Notes under the pieces: model-generated
The model's input: only the letters and a program-made list of their open reading frames with translations
The model's database searches: none
What the model was told of the DNA's origin: nothing
In this document: one piece after another, positions 55,922 through 63,782 of the stretch
Position numbering within the stretch: position 1 is the first letter of the stretch
Layout: each line of letters opens with the position of its first letter
Translations under genes and position numbers: made by a program
Origin: JAJFUE01 sp041687335
Lineage (GTDB): Bacteria > Sumerlaeota > Sumerlaeia > MVZB01
NCBI GenBank assembly: GCA_041687335.1
Contig: JAWLCE010000011.1
Coordinates: 48,570 to 112,569 of the forward strand
Length of the DNA: 64,000 bases
Direction: 5' to 3'

Positions 55922-58900
55922 TCAGCGAGACTGCTGCTGACTGCGTTGCTGTTGCTGATCCAGGTAACGCTGCTGCTGGTCCTGGCGGAAACGGACGTCC
56001 TCGCGGCCCTGGTCCAGATACTGCTGCTGCTGGTCCTGCTGGCGCTGAACGCGCGACTGGTCCATGCCATTGCCGTTGAGCTGGCGAGTATCCTGCTGGA
56101 CCTGCTGCTTGAACTGGCTCAACTGCTGCTGAACCTGCTGGACCTGCTGGGTCTGACCCTGTGCCAGCTGCTGACTGCTCTGGCGCAGTTGGGTGATCAA
56201 CTGGCGGGTCTGCTGTTCGATCTGCTCGCCGCTGACTTCAACCTTCTGCTGATGGTTTTCGATCGCTTCCTGGATGTGATAGCCGACCTCGCGGGCCTTT
56301 TGCTGGTCGATCTGCTGCTGCTGGGCCTGCTGACCCTGCTGCTGCTGACCCGACTGCTGCTGGGCCTGCTTGAGCATCTGCTCGGCCTTGGCCAGATGAT
56401 GCTGGGTCAACGACTGATGGATCTGGGTAAGCTCACGCTCGACCTGAGCTTCCTGGGCCTGACCCTGTTCGATCTGGCGGCTGAGCTGCTCGATGCGCTG
56501 GATGGTCTGCTGAAGCTGCTGATCCTGCTGCGAGCCATTGGCCTGCGCCTGCTCGCGATCCTTCCCATTCATCTGCTGCTGGCTCCAACGCTGGTCCTGC
56601 TGGCGGGTGTACTGCTCCTCCTGACGCGAGAAGCTTTCACGCTCGGCGCCATTCATCTGCTGGCCCCAACGCTGGTCCTGCTGCTGCTGGCGTGAGAACT
56701 GCTGCTCACGCTGCTGCTGCTGGCTCGCCGACTGCTGTTCACGCTGCTGCTGCTGGCGTAAGTATTGCTGCTCACGCTGTTGCTGCTGGCGGGTGAACTG
56801 CTGGTCCTGCTGATCTCCCAGCGGCTGGCCCCACTGACGGTCCTGCTGCTGAAGCTGCTGGCTCTGGCGGAACTGCTGCTGGTCATTTTCGAAGTAGATA
56901 TGGCCATTGAGCTGCTCGGACTCCCGCTGCTCGCCGCGGAAACGGGTGTCACGCTGCTCACCGAGCGGCTGTCCCCAAGTGCGCTGGCGCGGCTGGTAAG
57001 GTTCTGGCCGGCGCTGCTCCCACATCCAACGCTCTTCCTGCTGGAGGGCCTCACGCTGTTCCTCGGCGTACCACCCAGTCTGCTCGGGGCGGTCGTCGAA
57101 GCCCAGGGTCTGATAGATGCGCTCATAGATGCGGACGACCTGGCGGTCGTTGACCTGACCCCGCTCAATCTGCTGGCCAAGCTGGAAGATCAGCTGGTTG
57201 GCCTGAGTAAGCAGGTCAACCTCGCCCGGCTGTGCGTCAGGGTACTGATCGCGGATCCAGTCCTGCGCCTGATTGAGCTGTTGGAGGGCCTCCTGGCGGT
57301 TGTCCTCGTGCAGGGCTTCGCGGGCGTCCCACAGGTTGGCTTTGATGCGCCACTCCTGGAACCAGTTGATAGCGGCAAGTTCACCGACTCGCCCCTCGAC
57401 CTGACCATTGCCACGCTGGTAGTTGGTGTCGCGGCGCTGGTATTGCCACTGGTCATTCTGACGTGCCTGGCGCTGGTCGGTCTCGCGGCCGCCGAACCAG
57501 CTGGTCTCGCGCGGGTCGTCGTCGAAGGCCAGCGTCTGATAGACGCGACTGTAGACTTGGAGCACTTCCTGGTCGCTCACCTGGCGGCGCTGGATCTCCT
57601 GGCCAAGCTGCTGCAGGTCCTGAAGGGCCTGGTTGAGCAGCTGAACCTCGCCCGTCTGGGCGTCCTCATACTGGTCGCGAATCCAGTCGATGGCATTGCC
57701 GAGCTGATTAAGGGCTTCCTGGCGATCGCCTTCGCGCAGCGCGTCGCGGGCGCTGTCCATGTTGGCCTTGATCCGCCACTCCTGATACCAATTGATCGCT
57801 TCGACATTGCCGACGCGGCTCTCGATTTCGCCATTGCGGCTCTCAATTTCGCCATTCTGGAGGGTGGTGGTTGTTTCTTGGCGATAGGTCTGGCGTTCCA
57901 TCGTACCATCGCGCCGTGCCTGGCGCTGATCTTGCGAGCTGTCGGTCCAGCCGGTTGCCTGGGGATCATCCTCGAACCCAAGCGTCTGGTAGACGCGGCT
58001 GTAGACCTGGACTACTTGCTGGTCGCTGACCTGGCCCTGCTGGACCTGCTGGCCCAGCTGGCGCAGGTCGTTAATGGCCTGATTGAGCCGCTGGCGTTCG
58101 CCCGGCTGGGCGTCCTCGAACTGATCCTGAATCCAATCGATCGAGTTGCCAAGCTGGTTGATGGCTTCCTGGCGGTCGCCTTCACGCAGAGAGTCCCGGG
58201 CGCTGTCCATGTTGGCCTTGATCCGCCACTCCTGGAACCAGGTGATGGCTTCGAGGTCACCCATCTGCTGAGTGCCCGGTTGGGTTTGCGTGCGCTGCTG
58301 GGTCTGCTGCTGGGTGTATTGCGCGGCCGGCCGATCCATCTGCACGCGCGCCGGCTCGGTTGACATCGGCCGAGTCTGCTGGCGCGGCTGATTCCACTGA
58401 TCACGCTGTTGCTGTTGTTGCTGCTGCTGGTGATCCTGGCTCTGCTGGCTTTCACGGCCATTGAAGTGCTGCGGTTCCTCTTGGCCATTGGTCAGGTTTT
58501 CCTGTTGGATCTGGCTGGCCTTTTGCTGGGAGCCGATGGTCTGGTAAGCGCGGGCGAAGGTCTGCTGGACCTGGCTCTCGCTGACCTGCCCCTGCTGTTC
58601 GATCTGGTCAGCAAGCTGGCGGACCTGCTGGGAGGTCTGCTGGACCTGCTGACGATCCTGGGACTCCAGGTTGCTGGCCTGCTGAGTGAGCAACTGCTCG
58701 GCCTGCTGGAGCTGCTGGACGGCCTGCTGACGATCGTCATCACGCATCGCATCCAGAGCGCGATCCAGGACCTGCTCGATCTGTTGCCGGCTGCGCTGAT
58801 CGAGCTGAACGGACTGGGCGCCATTCATCTGGGCGCTGCCGTTGGCCTGGGCCTGGCGCATTTCCTGGCGCAGCATCTGGGCCGCCTGCTGAAGCTGCTG

Positions 58901-59161
58901 GGCCGCCTGTTCGTTCTGGCCCTGCTGCTGCAACTGGTGGGCCTGCTTGAGGGCCTGGCGAATTTTTTCGCCCTGCTGGCTCTGCTGCTCCTGCTGCCCC
59001 TGCTGACCAAGCCGTTGCTGTTGCGGTTGCTGCTGCTGTTGTTGCTGCTGCAACTGCTGTTCGCGCTGCCCGTTACGCTCCTGTTGCTGGGATTGGGCGG
59101 CGCCGACAGGTGTCGCCAAGGCCAGCGAAAGAGCAAGAACGAGTATTCTGCTTCGCATCAT
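55922..59161 (-). CDS. Very large glutamine-rich secreted repeat protein
   Basis: A 1,079-residue protein with an N-terminal signal peptide (cleavage probably after TPVGAA). By eye a quarter to a third of residues are glutamine, many in runs. Embedded are three homologous 105-residue repeats (genomic 57947-58261, 57497-57811, 57071-57385), each starting with an EAI-W-QEWRIKAN motif and ending in VYQTLGF-like sequence; a fourth, degenerate copy is visible near residues 130-210. Between and after them lie low-complexity Q/R/E stretches likely to form coiled coils. There is no transmembrane anchor beyond the signal. AAAGGAG lies six bases before the ATG. I recognise no family; an envelope or matrix structural role is a guess. 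The smaller Q-rich lipoprotein at 558-1172 is similar in composition. Confidence 0.8.
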   Translation of the reverse strand: MMRSRILVLALSLALATPVGAAQSQQQERNGQREQQLQQQQQQQQPQQQRLGQQGQQEQQSQQGEKIRQALKQAHQLQQQGQNEQAAQQLQQAAQMLRQEMRQAQANGSAQMNGAQSVQLDQRSRQQIEQVLDRALDAMRDDDRQQAVQQLQQAEQLLTQQASNLESQDRQQVQQTSQQVRQLADQIEQQGQVSESQVQQTFARAYQTIGSQQKASQIQQENLTNGQEEPQHFNGRESQQSQDHQQQQQQQQRDQWNQPRQQTRPMSTEPARVQMDRPAAQYTQQQTQQRTQTQPGTQQMGDLEAITWFQEWRIKANMDSARDSLREGDRQEAINQLGNSIDWIQDQFEDAQPGERQRLNQAINDLRQLGQQVQQGQVSDQQVVQVYSRVYQTLGFEDDPQATGWTDSSQDQRQARRDGTMERQTYRQETTTTLQNGEIESRNGEIESRVGNVEAINWYQEWRIKANMDSARDALREGDRQEALNQLGNAIDWIRDQYEDAQTGEVQLLNQALQDLQQLGQEIQRRQVSDQEVLQVYSRVYQTLAFDDDPRETSWFGGRETDQRQARQNDQWQYQRRDTNYQRGNGQVEGRVGELAAINWFQEWRIKANLWDAREALHEDNRQEALQQLNQAQDWIRDQYPDAQPGEVDLLTQANQLIFQLGQQIERGQVNDRQVVRIYERIYQTLGFDDRPEQTGWYAEEQREALQQEERWMWEQRRPEPYQPRQRTWGQPLGEQRDTRFRGEQRESEQLNGHIYFENDQQQFRQSQQLQQQDRQWGQPLGDQQDQQFTRQQQQREQQYLRQQQQREQQSASQQQQREQQFSRQQQQDQRWGQQMNGAERESFSRQEEQYTRQQDQRWSQQQMNGKDREQAQANGSQQDQQLQQTIQRIEQLSRQIEQGQAQEAQVERELTQIHQSLTQHHLAKAEQMLKQAQQQSGQQQQGQQAQQQQIDQQKAREVGYHIQEAIENHQQKVEVSGEQIEQQTRQLITQLRQSSQQLAQGQTQQVQQVQQQLSQFKQQVQQDTRQLNGNGMDQSRVQRQQDQQQQYLDQGREDVRFRQDQQQRYLDQQQQRSQQQSR
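57071..57385 (-). repeat. Q-rich protein repeat unit 3 (105 codons)
   Basis: Encodes the third copy, starting GELAAINWFQEWRIKAN and ending in EQTGW. It is the most diverged of the three clear copies but has the same length with no insertions. Confidence 0.8.
57497..57811 (-). repeat. Q-rich protein repeat unit 2 (105 codons)
   Basis: Encodes the second copy, starting GNVEAINWYQEWRIKAN and ending in RETSW. It is closest to unit 1; DSARD-LREGDRQEA-NQLG is shared almost unchanged. Confidence 0.85.
57947..58261 (-). repeat. Q-rich protein repeat unit 1 (105 codons)
   Basis: Encodes the first clear copy, starting GDLEAITWFQEWRIKAN and ending in QATGW. Linkers of about 45 and 37 codons separate units 1-2 and 2-3. 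Confidence 0.85.
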
Positions 59162-59552
59162 GCCAATCTCCTTTGGGATTCAAATATGTCCGATTCCATA
59201 ACGGAATCTCGGCCTGCGGCACAACTGGCATGTCAATGGACATCAAGGCCATGCCAGCCGGATGATTCGCCGGTCGAGTCGATGCGCACCGCAACTCGCC
59301 ATGTGTCTGGCGGATCGAACGGGCCGGAGCCGCGAATCGAATCCGTTATTTCAGCGTCAGCATTTTCGCCGTTTCCGCGGGAATCGGCCTGCATATGGAC
59401 GTGAGTGCTGGTGCTGCATCAATTTATAATGCAGACAAGCGTGCGACTGGAATCGGGGCGTGTCTTAATTAAAGAGGGGAACATTCCCGAGAGGGTAGGT
59501 CGGGAGAAAATATTGGTGGAGAATCAACAGGCGCCACCGTGGCGCCGAGGGC
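59162..59552. other. 391-base intergenic region between lpxA and the Q-rich gene
   Basis: No gene is supported here. It holds the leader of the Q-rich gene, with GATTCC-N5-GGAATC at 59192-59208, a CTGCAT/ATGCAG inverted repeat spanning 59414-59434 around an AT-rich stretch with a minus-strand TATAAA (59428-59423), and GGGAA-CA-TTCCC at 59477-59488. The TATAAA could be a -10 box for the Q-rich gene, but no good -35 box accompanies it. Confidence 0.5.
59530..59546 (-). terminator. Hairpin just after lpxA
   Basis: GGCGCCAC and GTGGCGCC flank a single base, giving a compact strong stem seven bases past the lpxA stop. Only a weak T-rich stretch follows on the minus strand, so factor-independent termination is possible but not certain. 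Confidence 0.45.
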
Positions 59553-60365
59553 CTATTCGCTCTCGCCATCGGCCAGCTTGCCGCCGGTCGAGAGGGGCAC
59601 GACGCCGCGTTTGCTGGTTTTGATAAAATCAACGAACTCGCGCCCCTCATCATGCAAGGCATCCACTTCAATGGCTGCCAATGCCTCACTGCGGGTCATA
59701 TCGCGACGGTAAACCTTGTGGACCAGTTGTCGCAATTCATTGCGCACTTCGCTGCTCAAGCCGGCCCGCCGCAGTCCGACCGTGTTGATGCCATAGACCT
59801 CGGCTTTGTCGCCGACCACAATGGTAAAAGGCGGGGCATCCTGCGTCAGTCGCGTCATGCCGCCCAGCATGACCAGCCGTCCGATGCGCACGAACTGGTG
59901 AACGCCGCAGTTGCCGGAAATGAAGGCGCGGTCGCCGACGATGACGTGGCCCGCCAGCAGGGCGCCATTGGCCAGCGTGACCTGATTGCCGAGGATACAA
60001 TCATGGGCGATATGCGAGAAACCCATGATGAAACAATTGTTGCCGATGATGGTGGCCCCCTCCATCGTCAAGGCGCGATTGATGTTGGCATACTCGCGGA
60101 TTGTATTGCCCGTGCCAATCACCGTTCGGGTTGCTTCGCCCTTGAAGCCGATGAACTGGGGCGGCAGACCAATGGTGGCCCCGGTGTAGATGGTGTTGTC
60201 GGCGCCGATTTCGGTCTGGCCCTGGATGTGGACAAAGGGACCGATGCGCGTGCGGGCGCCGATGGAGACGCCTTCCTCAATAATGGCATGCGGGCCGACC
60301 TCGACATCCTCGTCGAGATCGGCCCGCGGATCAATGATGGCGGTGGGGTGGATGCGGTTGCTCAT
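59553..60365 (-). CDS. lpxA: UDP-N-acetylglucosamine acyltransferase
   Basis: A 270-residue LpxA, which adds a 3-hydroxyacyl chain from acyl-ACP to UDP-GlcNAc, the first step of lipid A synthesis. Hexapeptide repeats of the left-handed beta helix run from residue 5 to about 190. The catalytic histidine lies in GFSHIAHDC, and the C-terminal helical domain is present. It is strong evidence for a Gram-negative outer membrane. It is not beside lpxD, fabZ or lpxB; rpiB lies 71 bases upstream on the same strand. Confidence 0.95.
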   Translation of the reverse strand: MSNRIHPTAIIDPRADLDEDVEVGPHAIIEEGVSIGARTRIGPFVHIQGQTEIGADNTIYTGATIGLPPQFIGFKGEATRTVIGTGNTIREYANINRALTMEGATIIGNNCFIMGFSHIAHDCILGNQVTLANGALLAGHVIVGDRAFISGNCGVHQFVRIGRLVMLGGMTRLTQDAPPFTIVVGDKAEVYGINTVGLRRAGLSSEVRNELRQLVHKVYRRDMTRSEALAAIEVDALHDEGREFVDFIKTSKRGVVPLSTGGKLADGESE

Positions 60366-60436
60366 GAAGACACACCCGAAAGGAAATCCCGCCGCCCGAT
60401 GGGTCTGGCTATAGCAGGGCGGGCGAAGCGCCGGGG

Positions 60437-60910
60437 TTAAGCCCGGCGCCCCTCATACTGTGACATCTTGTCGATCCGACGCTGGTGGCGAGGCTCGCCA
60501 CTCCACGCGGTGGCGATAAAGGCCTCGGCGATGGCGAGCGCCTCATCTTCGCTGACATAATCGCCACCCAGGGAGAGTACCTGGGCGTTGTTGTGCTCGC
60601 GGGCCTTGCGCGCCATCTCGACGCTCAGGCAGAGCGCGGCGCGGATGCCGGCGACCTTATTAGCCGCGATGGCTTCGCCATTGCCCGAACGACCCAACAC
60701 GATGCCGAGGCTGCCCGGATCCTTGAGGACCGCCTCGGCCATCGGAATGATGAAGTCGGGATAATCATCCTCAGGATCATTCACAAGATTGCCCATGTCG
60801 CGGACGTCGTGGCCGGCGGCCCCGAGCCGATCCTTGAGCATTTTCTTGTAGGTATAGCCGCCGTGATCGGCGGAGATGTAAATGCGCATAGACTCAGTTT
60901 TGATGCTCAT
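60437..60910 (-). CDS. rpiB: Ribose-5-phosphate isomerase B
   Basis: A 157-residue RpiB that interconverts ribose 5-phosphate and ribulose 5-phosphate in the pentose phosphate pathway. SADHGGY, GRSGNGEAIAANKVAGIRAAL and HNNAQVLSLGG are diagnostic. The catalytic cysteine of the E. coli enzyme is absent (GRSGNGE); instead the glutamate of GNGE is present, as in the mycobacterial type that uses Glu as base. ATG 60910 lies two bases after the leuB stop; ATG 60889 (MRIYIS) is an alternative. The frame is open far upstream inside leuB but that part is not protein-like. Confidence 0.93.
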   Translation of the reverse strand: MSIKTESMRIYISADHGGYTYKKMLKDRLGAAGHDVRDMGNLVNDPEDDYPDFIIPMAEAVLKDPGSLGIVLGRSGNGEAIAANKVAGIRAALCLSVEMARKAREHNNAQVLSLGGDYVSEDEALAIAEAFIATAWSGEPRHQRRIDKMSQYEGRRA

Positions 60911-60912
60911 CG

Positions 60913-62019
60913 TCACACCCGCTCGGCAATCAGGTCGCCGACCTGGCTGGTCGAGTAACCCATCCGGCCCGCCGCCAGGCTCTTGAGCTTGTTGGCGATG
61001 ACGTCCTTGACGGCATTTTCGATCGCCGCGCCAGCCGCATCCTCGCCCAAGACCTCGAGCATCATCTGGCCCGAACAGATCGCCGCGATCGGGTTGATCA
61101 CGCCCATGCCGGTGTACTTCGGAGCCGAGCCGCCGATCGGCTCGAACATCGAAACACCCTCGGGATTGATGTTGCCACCGGCCGCCACGCCCATGCCGCC
61201 CTGAATCATGGCGCCCAAGTCCGTGATGATGTCGCCGAACATGTTGCCGGTCACAATCACGTCGAACCACTCAGGATTTTTGACAAACCACATCGTGGTG
61301 GCATCGACGTGGGTGTAATCCCGCTTGATCTCGGGATAGGCCGCGCCCATCTCATGGAAGGCGCGCTCCCAGAGGCCGTAGATGTAGGTCAGGACGTTGG
61401 TCTTGCCGCACAGGGTCAGCTGGCCGGTCTTGCCCTCGGCCCGGTCCTTGTCGGAAAGACCGCGCCAGGCATTCTTGGCGTGGCGCTTGCGCGTCAGCTC
61501 GAAGGCATACTTGAGCGCGCGATCGACGCCGAAGCGGGTATAGACCGCGGTCTGCATGGCGACTTCGTTGGGCGTGCCCTCGTGCATCAGTCCACCCATG
61601 CCGGTGTAGGCATCCTGGCTGTTCTCGCGCACGACGACAAAGTCGATGTCCTCGGGGCCCTTGCCCTTGATCGGCGTCTCGACGCCGGGGAACAGCTTGA
61701 CGGGGCGCAGGTTGATGTATTGATCCAGCGCGAACCGTGCCTTGAGCAGGATGCCCTTCTCGAGGATGCCAGGCTTGACGTCGGGATGACCGATGGCGCC
61801 CAGATAGATCGCGTCGAACTTGCGCAGGTCCTCGATGGCCGCGTCGGGCAGCAGCTCCCCGGTGCGCATGTAGCGCTCGCCGCCGAAATCAAAATCCTGC
61901 GTCTCGAGCTTGAAGCCGAACTTGGCCTCGGCTGCCTTAAGCACCTTTAAGCCCTCGGCCACGACCTCGGGGCCGGTGCCGTCGCCGCCCATCACCGCGA
62001 TTTTATACGTCTTGCCCAT
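60913..62019 (-). CDS. leuB: 3-isopropylmalate dehydrogenase (beta-decarboxylating dehydrogenase family)
   Basis: A 368-residue NAD-dependent decarboxylating dehydrogenase, most likely LeuB of leucine synthesis. Substrate and metal residues lie in VVVRENSQDAYTG, KTNVL and HVDATTMWFVKNPEWFDVIVTGNMFGDI (HVDATTMWFVK / VIVTGNMFGDI). The adenine-binding region is EPIGGSAPKYTG. Tartrate dehydrogenase or isocitrate dehydrogenase relatives cannot be fully excluded by eye. It precedes rpiB with a two-base gap, a likely cotranscribed pair. Confidence 0.85.
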   Translation of the reverse strand: MGKTYKIAVMGGDGTGPEVVAEGLKVLKAAEAKFGFKLETQDFDFGGERYMRTGELLPDAAIEDLRKFDAIYLGAIGHPDVKPGILEKGILLKARFALDQYINLRPVKLFPGVETPIKGKGPEDIDFVVVRENSQDAYTGMGGLMHEGTPNEVAMQTAVYTRFGVDRALKYAFELTRKRHAKNAWRGLSDKDRAEGKTGQLTLCGKTNVLTYIYGLWERAFHEMGAAYPEIKRDYTHVDATTMWFVKNPEWFDVIVTGNMFGDIITDLGAMIQGGMGVAAGGNINPEGVSMFEPIGGSAPKYTGMGVINPIAAICSGQMMLEVLGEDAAGAAIENAVKDVIANKLKSLAAGRMGYSTSQVGDLIAERV

Positions 62020-62288
62020 CTTGCGCCGTTCTCCCAGAGGATATGTACCCCGCAGGCATGATCTCCGCAGGGGATATAAACCGCCGCATGTTAGCGGGCG
62101 GGGGCGGGAAGATCAAGGATTTCTGGCGCGCGTATCGCTGTCGATATTTCGAATCAGAAGGCGGGGGTGAATGCAGGGCAAAATATTCAGTATTACTTAT
62201 TGACGGTTGGTGGGTGGGGAGGTATAAGGGGGTTTGGGGCAAAGGTGGCTGAGTGCCGAATGGCCGGCGGGCCTTCCCCATATAAAGA

Positions 62289-62316
62289 AGAGGGCTCCAC
62301 AGGCATCCCGCCCTCT
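62289..62316 (+). promoter_or_regulatory. Hairpin in the infC leader
   Basis: AGAGGGC at 62289-62295 pairs perfectly with GCCCTCT at 62310-62316 over a 14-base loop, about 260 bases before the infC start. It could be part of a leader RNA fold or end a short upstream transcript; no T run follows. Confidence 0.4.
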
Positions 62317-62449
62317 CACCCCCAGCGCCTTGGAAACGAGGTTGCGCGGCGGGTCAGGCGCCATGGGTCAGAGTTCATCCCCCGCAAGAGGGATGGCGGC
62401 CCGGCGCGATGCGATCAGGCGATGGCGCGGCCCTGCGAGGCGGGGACGG

Positions 62450-62507
62450 CGGTTATCGTTGCGATGGCATAACCGGGGCGGGAGCAATCTCGTCGCGGTT
62501 TTTTTGT
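62450..62507 (+). promoter_or_regulatory. Terminator/antiterminator switch before infC
   Basis: CGGTTAT (62450-62456) can pair with ATAACCG (62469-62475). The same AACCG (62471-62475) can instead pair with CGGTT (62496-62500), with inner GAG/CTC pairing, just before TTTTT at 62501-62505. The two folds exclude each other, the classical design of transcription attenuation. infC-rpmI-rplT operons elsewhere are regulated through leader RNA, often by L20. Confidence 0.6.
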
Positions 62508-62563
62508 TTTGCGGCGGCGGGTCGCGCGTCGGGCGGGCCCAGGGCGATCGCAAAAATTGCAAA

Positions 62564-62569
62564 GGGAGG
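62564..62569 (+). promoter_or_regulatory. Ribosome binding site that sets the infC start
   Basis: GGGAGG, within AAAGGGAGGG, lies eight bases before ATC 62578. No ATG, GTG or TTG in frame lies at a suitable distance, which supports initiation at ATC. Confidence 0.75.
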
Positions 62570-62577
62570 GTAGGCAC

Positions 62578-63129
62578 ATCAGGACAAACACCCGCATCAA
62601 CGATCAGATTCGCTCCGCCGAGGTGCGCTTGATCGACGAGGCCGGCAAGCAGCTGGGCATCGTGGCCACTGGCGAGGCGCTCGAGCGCGCCCAAGGCAAG
62701 GGCTTCGACCTGGTCGAGGTCGCGCCGGACTCGGAGCCGCCGGTCTGCCGGATCATGGATTACACCAAGTTCATCTACGAGCAGAAGCGCAAGGTGAAGG
62801 CGGCGCGCAAGAAGACGGTCAAGACCGAGATCAAGGAAATCAAGCTGCGGCCCAACATCGACCCGCACGACATGAGCATCAAGCTCAAGCACGCGCGTGA
62901 GTTTCTGGAGAAGGGCAACAAGCTGAAGATCACGCTGCGCTATCGGGCACGTGAGATGCGTCACTACGAGATCGGCAGCCAGAGAATCGACCAATTGGTT
63001 CAGGAGCTGACCGACCTGGCCACGGTGGAGTCCTCGAACCGCGGCAACACCCAGATGCGGATGCAGACGATCATCATGGCGCCGCGCAAACTCAAGACCG
63101 CCGGTGGCGACAGCGCCGGCGACGAATAA
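62578..63129 (+). CDS. infC: Translation initiation factor IF-3, probable ATC start
   Basis: A 183-residue IF-3 that prevents premature subunit joining and checks the start codon and initiator tRNA. INDQIRSAEVRLI begins the N-domain; PPVCRIMDYTKFIYEQ and the linker Lys-rich helix lead to the C-domain with KLRPNIDPHD, KITLRYRAREMRH and ESSNRGNTQMRM. The only in-frame conventional start is a TTG at 62509 inside the terminator T run, without a ribosome site. ATC 62578 is eight bases after GGGAGG and gives the normal length. IF-3 discriminates against AUU/AUC starts, giving self-limitation as known for infC in E. coli (AUU). Confidence 0.93.
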   Translation: MRTNTRINDQIRSAEVRLIDEAGKQLGIVATGEALERAQGKGFDLVEVAPDSEPPVCRIMDYTKFIYEQKRKVKAARKKTVKTEIKEIKLRPNIDPHDMSIKLKHAREFLEKGNKLKITLRYRAREMRHYEIGSQRIDQLVQELTDLATVESSNRGNTQMRMQTIIMAPRKLKTAGGDSAGDE

Positions 63130-63152
63130 TCAAGGGAAGCGAGTGCAACGAA

Positions 63153-63350
63153 ATGCCCAAGATGAAGTGCAAGGGCGCCGTCAAGAAGCGGTTCAAGTTG
63201 ACCGCCAGCGGTGAGTTGAAGCGTGGCCGGGCCAACCACAGCCACATCCTGACCAAGAAGAATGCCAAGCGCAAGCGGCGGCTGCGTCAGACCACGCTGG
63301 TGGACGCGAACGACCTCAAGCGCATCAAGAAGCTGATCCCCGGGGCCTGA
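63153..63350 (+). CDS. rpmI: 50S ribosomal protein L35
   Basis: A 65-residue basic ribosomal protein with the family start MPKMKCKGAVKKRFK and the segment GRANHSHILTKKNAKRKR. It lies 23 bases after infC and 57 bases before rplT, the standard infC-rpmI-rplT order. Confidence 0.97.
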   Translation: MPKMKCKGAVKKRFKLTASGELKRGRANHSHILTKKNAKRKRRLRQTTLVDANDLKRIKKLIPGA

Positions 63351-63407
63351 GACCGGCCGTTAACTGCATCAAAATAAAGATCCCGAAGAAGAGACGGAGA
63401 AGAAATC

Positions 63408-63782
63408 ATGCCACGGGTCAAGAACAGCGTCGCCACGCGGCGGCGCCGCAAGAAGGTCCTCAAGCTGGCCAAGGGCGCCTACGGCGCAAGGTCCAAGCTC
63501 TATAAAAACGCCAAGGAAACCGTCAAACGCGGCTTGCGTTATGCCTACCGCGACCGGCGCGTACGCAAGCGTGAGTTCCGCGCGCTCTGGATCGCCCGCA
63601 TCAACGCGGCGGTTCGCGCCAACGGGCTCAAGTACAGCGACTTCATGCACGCAATGAAGCTGGCGGGCATCGAGATCGACCGCAAGGTGCTGGCCGAGAT
63701 GGCCTACACCGACGCCGAGGCCTTTGCGGCGATCGTGGACAAGGTGCGCGGCGAACTGGCCCAGCCGGCCGCCCAGTCATGA
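63408..63782 (+). CDS. rplT: 50S ribosomal protein L20
   Basis: A 124-residue L20, needed early in 50S assembly. MPRVKNSVATRRRRKK and the long basic helix are typical, as is WIARINAAVRANGLKYS. In several bacteria L20 also represses its own operon by binding the leader RNA. GGAG lies nine bases before the ATG. The stop overlaps the pheS start as ATGA. Confidence 0.97.
   Translation: MPRVKNSVATRRRRKKVLKLAKGAYGARSKLYKNAKETVKRGLRYAYRDRRVRKREFRALWIARINAAVRANGLKYSDFMHAMKLAGIEIDRKVLAEMAYTDAEAFAAIVDKVRGELAQPAAQS

Larger units (their letters stand above)
62020..62577. other. 558-base region between leuB and infC
   Basis: No gene is supported. The left part should hold the leuB promoter (leftward); the right part is the infC leader with two structured elements: a 7-bp hairpin at 62289-62316 and a terminator/antiterminator pair at 62450-62507. 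Short open frames in this region have no ribosome site or protein-like composition. Confidence 0.6.

Noticed and set aside
56765..58363. A long rightward open frame (532 codons) rich in Leu and Val that looks like a membrane protein
   Set aside because: It is the antisense reading of the Q-rich gene: CAG codons read as CTG (Leu). It has no ribosome site, and the repeat structure is explained by the minus-strand protein with its signal peptide.
55922..59161. Possible CRISPR or microsatellite array from the repeated CTG/CAG pattern
   Set aside because: The short repeats are in-frame glutamine codons without regular spacers; the only regular units are the three 315-base coding repeats.
59425..59430. 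Perfect TATAAT on the plus strand as a promoter
   Set aside because: No acceptable -35 box lies 16-18 bases upstream and it would point into the antisense of lpxA.
62167..62472. Short open frames in the infC leader as genes
   Set aside because: No ribosome sites, overlapping frames, and the region is better explained as structured leader RNA.
62509..62577. infC starting at TTG 62509
   Set aside because: The TTG is within the T run of the leader terminator, has no ribosome site, and adds 23 residues not found in IF-3.
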